NCBI RefSeq assembly: GCF_964275005.1
Contig: NC_092699.1
Span: 18,156,901-18,220,900 of the forward strand
Origin: Diadema setosum
Lineage: Eukaryota; Echinodermata; Echinoidea; Diadematoida; Diadematidae
Length of the DNA: 64,000 bases
Direction: 5' to 3'
Position numbers and translations under genes: made by a program. The notes beneath the pieces are model-generated. The model searched no databases, was not told where the DNA came from, and saw only the letters and a program-made list of their open reading frames with translations. Positions within the stretch are counted from its first letter, which is position 1. Each line of letters opens with the position of its first letter. Positions 1 through 14,273 of this stretch are shown here, piece after piece.

Positions 1-1934
1 GTATTTGTTCCATGACATCTATATTTATATTCATAGAGATACTAAAGCAGATTTCATCTGAAGCTGGGTAATATTCATGTTATTTTCACTTATAACATAT
101 AGTGAGCAGAATTCTTTTCCTTCTTGTTTTGAACAGGGGAGAACTAAATACGACAGTTTACCTTCGAATATTTTCCTACATGAAAACATTTAACAAGGTC
201 CATACAGCCAACTCCTGATGCTATTTTGAGGTTCTCTTCCTTCTTCTTTGTTCAATCAACAGTTGACGTCTTTGCTCCGTCTGGACACTAAAAATATTTC
301 TCACTAAGATCACTTCATGCATGAAAAACACAGACTTGTTATTCCTTTTCTTTGGGACTGTCCTTGTACCTTGACAACAAACGACATACAAACAACATTT
401 TTACATTTGCACATGTGCTTCTCTTCCCTTTCCCATTTCTAACGAAGCAAAACAAAAGGTCCTTGTGATCACAGAAAAAAACTTTCCCCAGCTAACTCAT
501 GAACAAGAACATGAATAGCTGAATGTTTGAAACACAGAGGCCAGAATGCAAAAAGGAAGTTTAAATCAAATCTGTGGCTTGAATTCAGTTCATGGCCCAC
601 AACAAGAGTGAAACTTACATATTATGTGCATGCACGTAAGCATGCCTTCAGTACAGTCTGTCTCTTGGCTTATGCGATGTGTGATGCACATTTATGCAGT
701 TAAAATTTACCTTTCCACCTACTAGATATAAAGTATCCCTGTGAATCCTGGCCAGAAGGTTCAGGCTCATAGAGCTGGGAGACCTATAGCATAATAAATG
801 CTGCATGTACAACAGGAGCACACCAAATGCCCCTTTCACCAGTTGTCACAAAGCCACATCTGCCCTGAGCAACCATACCTCGTGTCCTTGGCACATTTTG
901 CATTGATAGCACAACCCTTCCTTCACTCGACTCGACTACAATGTCACTTACCATTTCTTATGTACTTAATTACATTGTACCTCATTCAATATAATATGCT
1001 GGAAAAAATGCAAAAATTTAGCTTGATACACTTAGAAACTGATTCAGTTACTACAAGATGGCTGTGACTTTGTGTCTGCATGGAAATACTTGCTCACAAA
1101 TCCCTTTCTTGAGGAATTTCATTGTCAAGTTCGCTTCACTGTCTGAGCATTCAGCATCAATTTGCAGATGTACATGAGCATTTTTTGTTATATAGACATA
1201 TTGCTCACAATATTTCACAAACCCAAACCATGGCCCAGGTTTATGCATCACGTCATGTCAGTAACTAATAATCAAAAGTTGCCATTTTGGAAGAAATCAC
1301 ATCTTTTTGTTTTAGTCTGTACGTCATAAGATCAGTAGCCTGATTACAGCCATCAATGGTGGAAAGTGACCGCAATCTGCCCACAAACACCTGGATAAAA
1401 TTTGTGTGTGTTTTCAGCTAGTTATGGGACCACAGTTTTTACCAGGAATATTCGGAGCTACGGGGCATATACATTGCCCACTGAGAACTGGCAAGACTTT
1501 ACTTATAACTTTGAATTTCATCAGCATTATTACCCATAGATCTCTGCCGAAAAAAAAAGAATATAAATACAAACAAAGAAAAACAGACTCTTGGATTTAA
1601 ATCTCTCACTGTATTTCACTGCTCTTACAATCACAACTTGTACGGATGAAAGTAACCACTGCTGTAATGTATCTTTTGCAGACACGGTGTCTACATGATT
1701 TACCCAAACCCCCTCAATGAACACGAAACTGACAACAATAACAACTGCTACAGCTGGCGAGCATCTGGCATATAAATAGGCAACAGCGACGCAATGCAAG
1801 CTTACAAGAATCCTCGGCCAATGAACACAGCCCGTCACACTGGTGGAGCGCGTGGCACGTTTATGGCGTATACGAACCAGCACTGTGGCCAGCAGCCAAC
1901 AAGTGGTGGCACTGTACAGCCTTGTCCCCCATGT
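1..1934 (-). other. LPCAT3 3' UTR and downstream flank
   Basis: No coding exon of either gene and no convincing other gene. I found no canonical AATAAA or ATTAAA on the minus strand between the stop codon and the left edge, so the polyadenylation site is not located. Confidence 0.4.
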
Positions 1935-1959
1935 TTACTTGGACTTTGAACTCGGTGCC
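1935..1959 (-). CDS. LPCAT3: LPCAT3 terminal coding exon 12
   Basis: Acceptor with a strong pyrimidine tract (TTGTTGTTTTTCAG). Phase fits exon 11 and adds Arg-Ala-Pro-Ser-Ser-Lys-Ser-Lys before TAA at 1937-1935. The basic tail resembles the lysine-rich C-terminus of LPCAT3. The exon is short, so this rests on splice signals and phase. Confidence 0.6.
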
Positions 1960-4900
1960 CTGAAAAACAACAACAGCGGGAGAAAAGCTTAATATATCAT
2001 CACGTATGAAAGAAGCAGAACTTGCTAACATCCAGTAAACATATGAAGTAAAGGTTTTTTTCTTCTTTTGATTTTTTTTTTTCATAAACTGTTTTGCTGT
2101 GTATTCATTTCTAACACTCAAGTCAATAAAGACACTTCAAGATCTCACATATCACTGAAAATATCAAAGACCTGGTACCATGGGACACCATGGAGTGGAG
2201 AGGCTGGCCAAGCTCGGATATATTCAAGAATCCCCATACGAATTGTGTACTGCTTTATCACTGATCTCTACGTTAGTACACACAGAGACAGAGAATCTTG
2301 ATTCCAGCCAATTGCAACCGTTACCAAGGAGCGTAAGCTTTGATGCACAATTCGCTGATGGGAGCTATGCCTGGTATTTGAATGTACATTGTACCTCGGT
2401 GGGCAATGAATGAATTTTTATTCAATCAGGGTCCCATTTCATAAAAGTTGTTATCAGTGACAACTGCCACATTTCTATGACAAATTTGCCCTCAGCCAAT
2501 CACATGCAAGGATATAAGTAGCTTATTACAACTATCACAACTTGTCACTGGTAACAAGTTTTATGAAACAGAACCCATGAATCCCAACCCTACCCAGTCT
2601 TTCATGTTGACATTTGGAAATTCCAACACTTAACTCATTAAGGACATGTGATTGAGCTATAACACACATTTCCCATAGACACCTGCCCGAGTATACTCGG
2701 AACTAGTCTTTTAAGGATGACACACTTCATATGGGGATTTCAACGTATGAGAATACATTGAAAATTTTTGTGCACGTACAGTGCTGGAACTCACACTACA
2801 TGAATGCTCCAACTCACCGTAATGATGTGTAGGCTAGATGAAGGGGCTTGATGACAAGAAGAAAGATGAGTGGTAGGACGACAAAAACGATGTGGCCAAT
2901 GAAGAAGATGGATGCATACACCTGGTGGAACAATATTTAATAAAGATTTGTTTGTTGTTTTCATTTTTCATCCAAACAGGACAAGATGGCTAGTCACTTA
3001 AAGGGATGGTATAGTATTTGTTGAGGTGAGGATTAGGCTTTAAACTTTTTGTGAGATACTTAGAAGCCACTTTATGAAATGTTCCAGAGCACTCAATTCT
3101 AAGTGGAATCCAAAGTGTATTTGATGGAAATCGGTTTTAAAATGGTTGAGACATCCCAAAACAGAGAACAGTATGATGGCACACAACATTGCTCAGCAAG
3201 GCTCACTGGAATTTTAACCTGAGCCATTTGACTGCAAGGCAGATACGTTCCCAACTGAGCCACCTCAGCATGAGGGACACACAGTCCACACTGGTAACAT
3301 CTCCTCTATCATGATTGCAAATGTAAACCATTGACAATATTTGCATACTGCTTTGTATGCATCTGTATCTCATTTTTCACATAGGCATACCTGGTATGCA
3401 TCATGATTTACTGTATACGCCGTTATTTTCGCGAGGGTTTAATTTTCACGAATTTCGCGAATTGCAGTTGGATCGCGAATCTAACAACACGCCAAATTGT
3501 CTTCATGTGCTTTGTTAATAGAGCATTAACGTAAGCGTCGGAGTCAATTCGCAAAAACAACATCTCGCGAAAATGTCCATGATCTCGTCATTCACGAAAA
3601 TATCTGTATGCAAAAATAACGGCGTATACAGTAGTATAAAATACAAACAGGCGTTTTGCATCCTTGGCTCGGGTGTGTCATATATAAAAGCAGGTCAAAT
3701 GTGCATTGTATTAAAAGCATTCTTGTCCCCCACTAACCACTGTCCTTACTTAGCGCCCAATGTTTGAGCATATTTTGTGTTATCTCAAGTGTGCGTGTGC
3801 AAAAAGGCAGGCTGGTCAGGAGGACCATACATTGTATCTCAGGTGTCATTACAAATCTGCATGATTAGACCAGAAATCACAGAGTTCTGTGTGAAATGTG
3901 CAGACTCAATGCATGACTTGAGCAATTCTTGGTAATTCCTTTGCAATACAGCATGTAAATCATGCCATCGATAAATAAATAGTATTCTATTGATATAAAT
4001 AATTACAGATTCAGCAATGCTACAAAAAAATAGTTGACATGGGAGGGGAACACTGGTTAAGTTGCACTTTCCTGGGTATCGCACTGCAACTTGCTATGCA
4101 TTTTTACACCACTGCTACACAAACTAACTTTTGTGTAGCAGGTTTCTTCCATAGAAGTGTACAGGATACCATTTGAAATATTGTTCATCAGCTGAAATCA
4201 AATTTGAGTTGGAAAATTATTCCCTAATATATGACGCACTCCGGAATTTATTATTACAATTTTGTTGCAAATCCATGCACAAAGTCTGGTATCAAAACCA
4301 GCCCAGAGGAGAAAAGAAAGACATAATAGTAAGAAATTCTGAGTAGAAAATAAAAACATCACATAGAATGTTAAGAAGATCTCACCTCATTATATGTGGG
4401 CCAGAGAAGAAACTGGAAGCTGATGAAAGGGTAAGCAAATCCCAGGAGCATCAGGATTCGCAGGAGAGGAAATGCAATGATGTAGCTGGTGTTACCGACG
4501 ACCACCGGGCCAAGTCCTAGCATCTTCCAAAATTGCATCAGCTGAAGAAGAAAGAGAGAGAAAAAAAAAGAACAGTTGTGTGAAAAGCTCAGAGAATAAG
4601 AAAAATCTGTATTAAAGTGATGCATCAATGTTGTGTGTCCATGCCTGATTCTGTCATTGCCTTGTTTAAACTTGATTTGCTGTGCATGAGCTTTTTGTTA
4701 CTGTATCTGCTTTCTTTTGTTTTTGTCAGAACAGGGACCCGTTTCATAAAACTTGTTATCAGTGACAACTGCCACATTTCTATGACAAATCTTCTATCAG
4801 TCAATCAGATGCAAGGATTTCAGTAGCTTGTCACAGCTATGACAACTTGTCACTGATGACAAGTTTTATGAAACGGGCCCCTGGTGGGTAAATAGAAATG

Positions 4901-7900
4901 ACAAATTCTGCTCAATTCTGCCCCAGTCCTCAACACTGCATATCAAGAATGACAGTAGTTTGATGGCAAGAGAGACAAGAATCATCAATTTTGAGGAGGG
5001 GATTGTGCAATTTCCCACCTCAGATTATATAGACCGATTCGGGTTCGTTAAGGGCAGCAGACAATTTGTGGCACTGGGTGCAGCCATGAGCTCATTTTGA
5101 GGTGTCTTAGCCGACCCCCCCTCCTCTCCCCCACCCCCCAGGCAACATGTTTATCGCGCACTTGTAACAAAGGTTCGCCCACTACGCAAGCATTCGCGCA
5201 CTCAGTACGAGATGCCCATTGGCTAAAACAACCATGCATCAGTTTTTCATTCTGCGCGCGGAAGGGGGTGGGGGAGAGGGGAGGGGGTCGGCTGAGACAC
5301 CGCAGTAATGGCGCTGCCCATGCCAAAAATACACATAGCGCGTCACAGAATCGGTCTATACAAGTCAGGGACTTTGAACAGTGTGGACAATGCTTTGGGG
5401 TTTTCTGTGCCAATCAACACTCAAAGCACACAAAGGTTGAAGAAATCAGATACATGTACCAGGGCTCGACACTAAACAGTGGCCCGGTGGCTCACAGCCA
5501 CCAAAAACGCACGTCGGGCCACCAAAATTTCAGAAATGAAGAATTTGGTGGCCTGATTGGGCCACCAAAAAAGGTCGGATGTTTGCCTTTGGGCCACCAA
5601 AAATAAAAGTTAGTGCGGAGCCCTGCATGTACACATACTGTTATTAGCCAGCACACAGCCTGGGACATTATTCTAGTAGAAATACTTTGCTCAAACTCAA
5701 CTATCTAAGTGATGAGACAAAATAATTTTACACACATCCAGTATGTATACACATCAGTGTATTCCTGAATCTTCTCTTACTTTCAAAACAAGAGATGAAA
5801 ATGTAAATTCCCATGAGAATTAGACATTCATGCAAGAATGGGCAATATGCTCTTTTCCAGAACTACAAATGGCAGCTTCCACTTCAAACTCTGTTCTACA
5901 ACAACAGGAAATATATAGGAACTAGAGGATTGACCATTTTTGTGCCAGGGACTTTGGACAATGTCCAAAACGCTTCGGGGTTTTCTGTGTTGAGCAGCAC
6001 TCAAGGCACACAAAGGATTGAAAACGAAACAGGGAAATCTCTAGATCTCACTGTTTAATAACGCAGTACTGCTCAGAAGAGGAACAAGATGTTAGTTCTA
6101 AAAAAATCACAGGAAAAAACAACTTGATAAACAATGCTTCATAAGCAATTATGAAAGTAGCTGCTTTTCAGGAAGTACTGAAGACCCAACTGCTCCCCAT
6201 GCAAGAAAGCCTATATCTTTACCTGTGCCAAAGATGTCATGTTTTTGCTGGCATAAGTTTTATGTCTGTATGTAAGTTGCGAACAAATTTGGTTGAAACT
6301 TACACAAAAAGTTGATAATGACACAAGCAGACCTCCCAACCTTTCTGACTGAAAAATAGGGATGATTTGGCTCAAAAGTAGGAAAGAAAGAGCAATTTCC
6401 ATAGAAGTGTATAGTAAAATCATCCAGAAAAATAGGAAACTCTTGTTGAAACAAGAGCTGGGAATGGTCAAATTCAGATTCTTTCCTCCAAATTCAGTAT
6501 GGTTGGGAGGTCTGCACAAGGAATGGACGATTGAAGTTTGGTAGTCATCCTGGATTTTTATCAATTTTTGAAGGATTTTTTTTTAATAATGTTTCGGCAA
6601 ATGGGGTTAATGAACTTGGTAGTTCGAGCTGCACAATCATATTGACGGTTTGCATACGCACACTAAAGCATGTGCTCTACTCAAGGCGCTGTGCAGCAGG
6701 AAGCATATGAGGTAAAAACAAGGCTTCTTTATCATTGGGAAATTGGGTGATTTTTAACATGTGTGAATGGGTGGAAATGAGCTGCTTGGTGGAGGTTTGC
6801 ACTCTCCGAGTACTTTCCTAGTTTTGTTGTTAGGTTCCCGTAAGGAGATACCATACAAGGAAGATAATCATCGTGCCTAACATAAAAATGCACCTGTTGG
6901 TAAAACAAACTAAGTTAACCCATTGAGGACTGGTTGATTTTGCTACAACACATATTTGTCATAGACACTTGCCCGAGTATACTCGGGACTCGTACTCAAT
7001 GGGTTAAGGGTAAAATTAGGGAGATAGTCCCCGCGTTCACATTAGTCCCCGCAGCACGGGGAAAGTCCCGCACTGTGGGACTTTCTCCTCGAAAACCATA
7101 ATGTGAACGCTCGCTGGGACTTGTCCCCTCGTCCCCTCGAAGCAAGTCGGGTCTGGGGACAAGATTTGGAGAGGAGAGTGACCTTGGGGCGAAATTGATA
7201 GCGTGCATCTGCATTCATGCAATGTGCGCATCCGCTATGCCTGGTTTCAAGTGGCAGAGCTCGCCCCAAGCCCCAGTTGCCCCCACAGCTCAGGGACAGA
7301 TGAGATAGTAGTGTGGACGGTCAGTCGTAAAAAAGATAAGATCTCTGGTGACTGTCCCCACAACACGGGGTCTAATGTGAACGCGGGGTGTGTGATAGTG
7401 AACTCACTGCTTCCTCGCTGAAGAGCTCAAAGAACTCAAAGATGAAAGCGTGGAAGTAGCCGGTGTAGGGTCCATGCCAAAAGGCCAGAAAGAGCAGAGT
7501 GAGCATCTGGGAGAGAGGGCGTACTCCCAAAAATCGCAGACGCTGATACACGTGCCTGCAAAACAAATAAGAGGCTTTATTAAAGTGGGTTTATTTGCAT
7601 GTTCACGTATCTGTTTGAATTTTTCACACTTGTTGACAAATCCACGTATCTGTTTGAATTATCCACACTTGTTGACAAATCCACGAACATTGCAGTCACG
7701 CACGAATGCACCTTTTACTGACACAGTGCAATCTAATTCCCATGAGGTCAGATATAATGAGATACCTACAAACGAGATCATTTTGCAGATCTCATTCCTC
7801 TATATTCTTTTGTTTTTATCCCTGATAAAATGAGATAACCGATATAACCAGGACATTTCAGTGGTACCAAGCAGCTCACTATAACGAGGTTCCTCTGAAT

Positions 7901-10900
7901 CCGTCTGTAAGACAAAACTTCTTTGGTAGTATTCCTATTTGGTGGTAGCATTTTCCCAATTAAGTTATCTTTGCATCATATTTTTTTTTTCCTTCAATGT
8001 CAGTATTTGTATTCCGTACATGAAAACATTAATTTCACTGGCTCACTTTGTGTCATTCAATTACCATAGTCACTTGTACACTTTATACATCATTTTGTTT
8101 TAATTCTCTCTTAAAACCAACGAACTGTTTCCAAAAGTTCAAACAAAACACTATAAAACCAGAAATATTCACAGCATGAAACTTTCCTGAACCAGAGCTG
8201 ACGGCCTTTATCTCAATTGCAATTGGTGTTTAAATCATTGTATAGACAAACACTTTAGCGTGCATTTAACTTTCGCAAATCTTGGCCTCTCGCGGCATTC
8301 ACAAAAGTTTCATGCATGCAAAAATTCATGGTTTAAACAGTGCCTGGTAGAAACTGCACAATGAAAATTAAAAAGCACCATGGAAAAGGACTAGAGTTAC
8401 CACGGTAGCAACCCTTCTGTCAAGTATACATGATTGAATGTTCTCCTCACCTGCGTGCCCATTGGTTGGTCTTGACATTGTAGGAGGAGATGAGCTCTCT
8501 GAATGTGAGCGACGTCTCATACTTGGACACGTTGATGTTCTCACAGTGATCCCAGCGGCTCTGGCCATGCTTGTCCACTCCATTGTAGCCCAGACCGGTC
8601 AGTATACAGCTCCCTTCCTGGACAGTGGCAAGCACACATTATCGCTTTTTAAACCCCTGCATGGATAATCATGATCAGAACATATTTTTTCTTTTCTTTT
8701 TTCTCTAAAATCTGAATATGATGCTGCCCTCTCACAAAAAAAAAAAAAATTAAAGGGTGTTCATTGGGGGGGAATGACTTTCCCATAAAACCAATGCTTC
8801 CCTTTCAAATCGTATCCAACCATGAAATTGAAAGAGGCATTATTAGTACTGCTACTGGGGAACCTCTTCATAACAAGCTGCAAGGGACAGCTGAAACTTC
8901 ATTGTTACATGTATATCTGGCATCTTGTTAAATCAGGGATAAAAACAAAAGGAATTAAAAGGAATGAGACCTGCAAAATTACCTTGTTGTATCAGGTATC
9001 TTGCTTTATCAAACCTCATTATATTGAACTTTCACTCTACAACCAAAAGCATCTATTCATGTCTTGATTTACCCCTAACATAAGTCAGTAACATGTTGAA
9101 GAAATGTACACTTTATTCAAAAAAATTTTTTTTTTTAAATTCTCTTTTTATTTTCCTTATATTGTTGTACGCAAGTGACATCATACACTGTAGTAGTCTT
9201 CTCCTCCAGCAGTGACTGCACAGATACTTTAAAAATTCATAACTTTTGAACGGATTGTCGGATTTTCCCCAAACTTTCACTGATGTGTTCCACTAATATT
9301 GTTGCCTTCACTCAATCCCCATGTCTATGAAGGTGAACTTGTCCTTTAAAATCAACCCATTGAGGATGGACTGATTTTGCTACAACACGCATTTCCCATA
9401 GGCATCTGCCCGAGTATACTCGGGACTCGTCCTCAGCGGGTTAAAAAAAAAAAAAAACAAACAAACAAAAAAAAAAAAAAAAAATCCGTCACCACAGGGT
9501 GAACCAGGGCAGAAAATGGCTGCATCCCAAACTTACTGCCATAAGCCAAGCCGTGATGTACGTGCTGCGGTCGAACACTCCCCAGAGAAGGACTGCATAC
9601 ACGCGGTACACCGGTGATGCGTTCTGGAGGAGCAAGGAGGCAGAGCGTGTGCATGATAGATTTGATGACTTTTTTTATCCCGTCTGCATTATTCGATCAT
9701 TATTCATCCTTCGCGGAATTTCTGTTACATGTAGCAGGTATAATCACATATGTTTTCCAAGGGAAACAGATATAATTTTGGTTGACAATTATCACGCAAG
9801 TCTGATTTTTGCATCATTTTATCTCTCAGTATCAGGAAAGCGGGTCTGCCTAATGGGATGTACTTTTTTCCTCTTCATTAGAACCACATGAAGTGATACA
9901 CCATCAGTGTTTAACTTGATAATTGTAATTAATGTGCCTGCTGCAATATTAATGTGTTTTACAGGAGTAAATTTGACAAGTGTACAATCTAGCATCTCAT
10001 TTAGAAAGACAAATGAATGTTTGATTGATTGAAGATTTCATTCCCATCCACAAAATTCATTCTGTCAAAGGCTAGGATCACGGTCTCATTTCTGAAAATA
10101 GGTTTCAATCTTAATCATGGGATTGAATGTCTTCAGCTACAGTAACTGTAGCTAACTGTTGTATCTGCATTAAGTGCATTTGTTTACCAGTTTCAACTTA
10201 ACCCTAAAGGGGCCGGGCTTTTTTGGCTATGCTCAGGCCGGGGGGGATGGATTCCGCTCCCCCTGAGATCTCGGCCATCGGTGGCGCGATCGCGATGACA
10301 TTTTGCATGCGTGAGACCTGCGTCATAATCTACAAGATTGTGTCATAAGATTTTTGAAACAATCAGTTTCTAATTTTAATTAATTAATTATGCAAATTAA
10401 GCTCAAGATCATATTTTAGCCTAATTAAAAGCATTGAGAGTCTAATTTTTGGTCTGTAAATCTGTTGCAGCATATTCAACGATTGTACATCACGAAAACT
10501 TCCAAAATTCATTTCAATTCTTATGTATTTTATTGTTTTCAGAATTTCTTATGTATTTCCTTGTTTTTCAACTTTTGTTTTTTCTTTGTTTTTTCATTAG
10601 AAATTGTCACTGACCACTTTTCTACCATAATTAGCACAAAACTAATCAATGAAAGTGATTAATTGTAAAAATAATCAGGTTTTTATGACTTTCACGACAG
10701 AGCACTGTTTTCCATAGGAAATGTACACAAAATCACAAAATTGTGCCTGTTTTGGGGCGACATTCCGTTACAAAAATGGGCGTGGCTTCGCAAAAGTACG
10801 CATGGACGTCGCAAATTTGGTCTCAAAAGTTGCGCGAGACTTGAACAAACAAAGTCAAGAAGCCTCGCGACAAGGCCTTCTCGCGTAACAGAATTATAGC

Positions 10901-13900
10901 GCGAAACGTCAAGGGGGGGCGGATTCCCCCCCCCCCCCCGGCCCTTTTAGGGTTAAAGCAGGTTTGTCGGAGGGGAAGAGGGCAGCAAGGTACTTCTACC
11001 CAATTCAATTCTATTCAATTCAATTCAATGCAATTCAATCTAATTTAATTCAATTCAATTCAATTCAATTCAATTCAATTCAATTCAATTTAATCTAATT
11101 TAATTTAATTTAATTTAATTTAATTTAATTTAATTCAATTCAATTCAATTCAATTCAAATGATTTTATTTCCATATAAAGTAATACAAAGTAATATACAT
11201 AAAATAATACAAAGCAATACACATACATACAATTTTTCTTCATTAGGACACAGACTAAATGAAATTGTGTAAATACACATAATCAGTATTGGACATACAC
11301 TGACCAAGGGCGGTGAGTTGGCTCAGTCGGTAGCGCGTTCGAACCAAGTCTGGACTGAGCAATGTTGTGTGTAAGCATACCGTCCCCTCTAGCAAGAGAC
11401 AAAACACTCTGTCCCTCGGATAGGACATAAAATGGAGGTCCCGTGTATGAGAGAATAACAACTCATGCACGTAAAAGATCCCGCTTCATTCATTCATCGC
11501 AAAGAGCAGGGTGTTTAACCCGGTGAAGTGGTCCCACCTCACATCCAACTGGACCCCATGGAAGACCAGCTTAACATAGCTGAATATGGGCTATCCAGCC
11601 ATCTTCTCAGATGGAAATGAACAAACAAACAATGCAGATTTGTCTTTTCTTGCACAGAGCTTCAGAATGCAGAGTGAAATATAATATACTTAATTAACCT
11701 TTTATGTGCCCAGGGACTTAGTCTAACTTTCCAAGTTTTCTCAACAGCTCAACAAGCTCAATGAGGATTACTGAGGTTACTGTTTTATCCATTCATATTT
11801 GTGTCATTGTAAAAAAAAAACAACAAGAACAAGATGTTGCAATCATACCTAATGATCACGCTCCACTGAAGTACCCAACACATATAGCCCTTGTCTGTTT
11901 TGACAAATGTCTGTAATTCCCACTTGATCTAGTTTCAATTGGCATATTTCCTTGACAGTTATATCTCTTACCTTGAACTCGCTGCTCAGAAGGTACTTGT
12001 TGCTGAAGACTGGCTTACACACAATAGTCATGAATAGGTAGATGAGGCCCAGGAGGAAACACCTGGCGGCTGGGACGAGGTTTGACGGGTTCTTCATCTC
12101 AGACTTGGGCAGCAGCTGGCAGTTTGTGAGCAGTAGGTACTGACGCATGGAGAACTGTGAAGACACACGGACAGATTCGACAGACAGACGGTCAGACAAA
12201 TTCATAGTACATAGACAAGATTGACAGACAGATAGACAGGAAGACACATATACAGAAACACAGATAAATAAACAGACAGACAGACAGGCAGATAGAGAGT
12301 CAGGAGGATATACAGATAGAAACACAGATAGATAAACAGACAGAAAGACACAAAGACGGATAAACAGATAGAAACAGATATAGACAGAAAGACAGATAGA
12401 CAGACAGGATACACAGACAGAATCACAGATAGATAAACCAACAGGAAGACACACAGATGGATAAACAGACAGAATGAGAGACAGACAGAAATGATAGATA
12501 AATAGACAGAAGAAAGACAGATAGATAGATAGGAAGATAGATAACAAATAAGCAGATACAAAGAGGCAATCAGATAAAAAGACAGAAGTATAGACAGACA
12601 ATGAAACAGACAAATGTTGAGGAATTTGATAAGAGAATAGAGTCTGTTCTTCATATAGGCATGCTCAGCTGGGAGAGTGTCACCTCTTCTGGAATGTGGA
12701 CTGATTTAGAAACATGTGACTCTTGAGTACAAAGACATCAGATAACGCTTTCATCTCAAGCTTTTGAAGTAAAACCATTACGTATGTGCTGTTTTTGTTT
12801 TCACTTTTCTCATTTGAGGTACTTCATTTTTTTTTTTTAAACCTCACATACTTATGATTTCACATCATCCACAAATATACCATTACTTTCATGCTGTTAG
12901 ACTGATTGGGAATAATCTGCAACATAGAAATCATTTTCATTGAAGGCAATGTCTAAGTTTGCATGAATCACATTATATGACTTTCTTGCAAAATGTTTTC
13001 TCATACATTCACTCATAGTGAGTGGTCTCACTCTCACCTGAGGACCAGACATGAATCCAGCGAAGAAGAGGGAGAAACCACTAACTTCCAGCAGACTCGG
13101 GATCTCCACTACGCAGTTTTCCTTCTGATCCCTGTTTAGCTTTTCCTATGAAATGTATTCAAGTAAAACAAGAAAAAAGAAACAGTATATGTATGGCTAC
13201 TGAAGAGATTAACAGTGCATATCAGCATTTATGTGAAAAATGACACTGTTTTATGAATTCTTCAGAGAAAACGTATGAAATTGAAATATGGAATTCTCTT
13301 CAGAAGAAGAAAAAAAAAATCACTTCCCTCCCCCATCCCCCCCCCCCCAAAAAAAAAAGGGAAGAAAGAGAAACATGTATAGTGCCAATTAGTGGGGAAT
13401 CTGGACAAAATCTTCCAGTTTCTCCTCTGTGATTAATCTTTAACACAATTGGTATTCTGGAGATAACAGTTGTAGCTTGCACTGCTGCAATTACAATTAA
13501 AATACATCGTTACCATGCAAGCATCCATCACACACTGGGACAATATTGACAGAATCGTCTCAACTGTGAGGATGCGAGGGCTCTGGAGACCTATTTATGA
13601 GCTCCGCTAAGGAGAAATTAATTCGTTCAATGAGCTCCCTTGTGGAATTATATTCCAAGACATCTTCCACAGAGACAATTATTATTACCAACTCCCTTGT
13701 GGATACATCCTACTAGTATGGGTTCGAAATATAGTTTTGGCTTGATTTGTCAACAATATAATTTAATTATTTTGATATCAGTACTGACTGGAGCATATTA
13801 TTCCTAAAAGGGCCCAATTCCTTTTTTTCCCTCCCCCATAAAAATAACATTGAGGATGCTAAGGCAAGAGGAGAAGGAGAAAATGGGTGACAAGAGACGA

Positions 13901-14216
13901 GGTACCTTGTTTGGTTTGTGTCCATCGTAGACGTCAAAGGCCATCCCTATAACCTTGAGGCACAGGACACACTGAGGAGTATCCCAAGAGAGGGCATGAA
14001 AGTCCTCCTTCTTGTTCAGGTAGCAGATCATGAGATAGCCCTATCATTGGAAGAATTACAGATCATAAAAGGGAAGAAAACAATGGATGAATATGAAATG
14101 GCAAATGACACTTGGAATATTCTGTGAATACATAATATATTGGATACTTCACAACAAAATGAAGCAGGCATAAGAACTCCATGCATTGGAAAATATTCCA
14201 TAGATAAATACAAACT

Positions 14217-14273
<57 letters not shown>

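Noticed and set aside
5097..5606. 169-residue plus-strand frame
   Set aside because: Runs across two unrelated inverted-repeat elements (5027-5360 and 5460-5625) and a dispersed repeat; composition follows the repeats.
8822..9067. Plus-strand 81-residue frame with a signal-peptide-like start
   Set aside because: Antisense inside LPCAT3 intron 7. After the hydrophobic start the sequence has no domain, cysteine pattern or splice context, and the surrounding text looks like repeat.
11849..12654. Long minus-strand frames rich in Leu, Ser, Val and Cys (up to 254 codons)
   Set aside because: Produced by the degenerate GACA microsatellite reading into real LPCAT3 exon 6; only 11972-12154 is coding.
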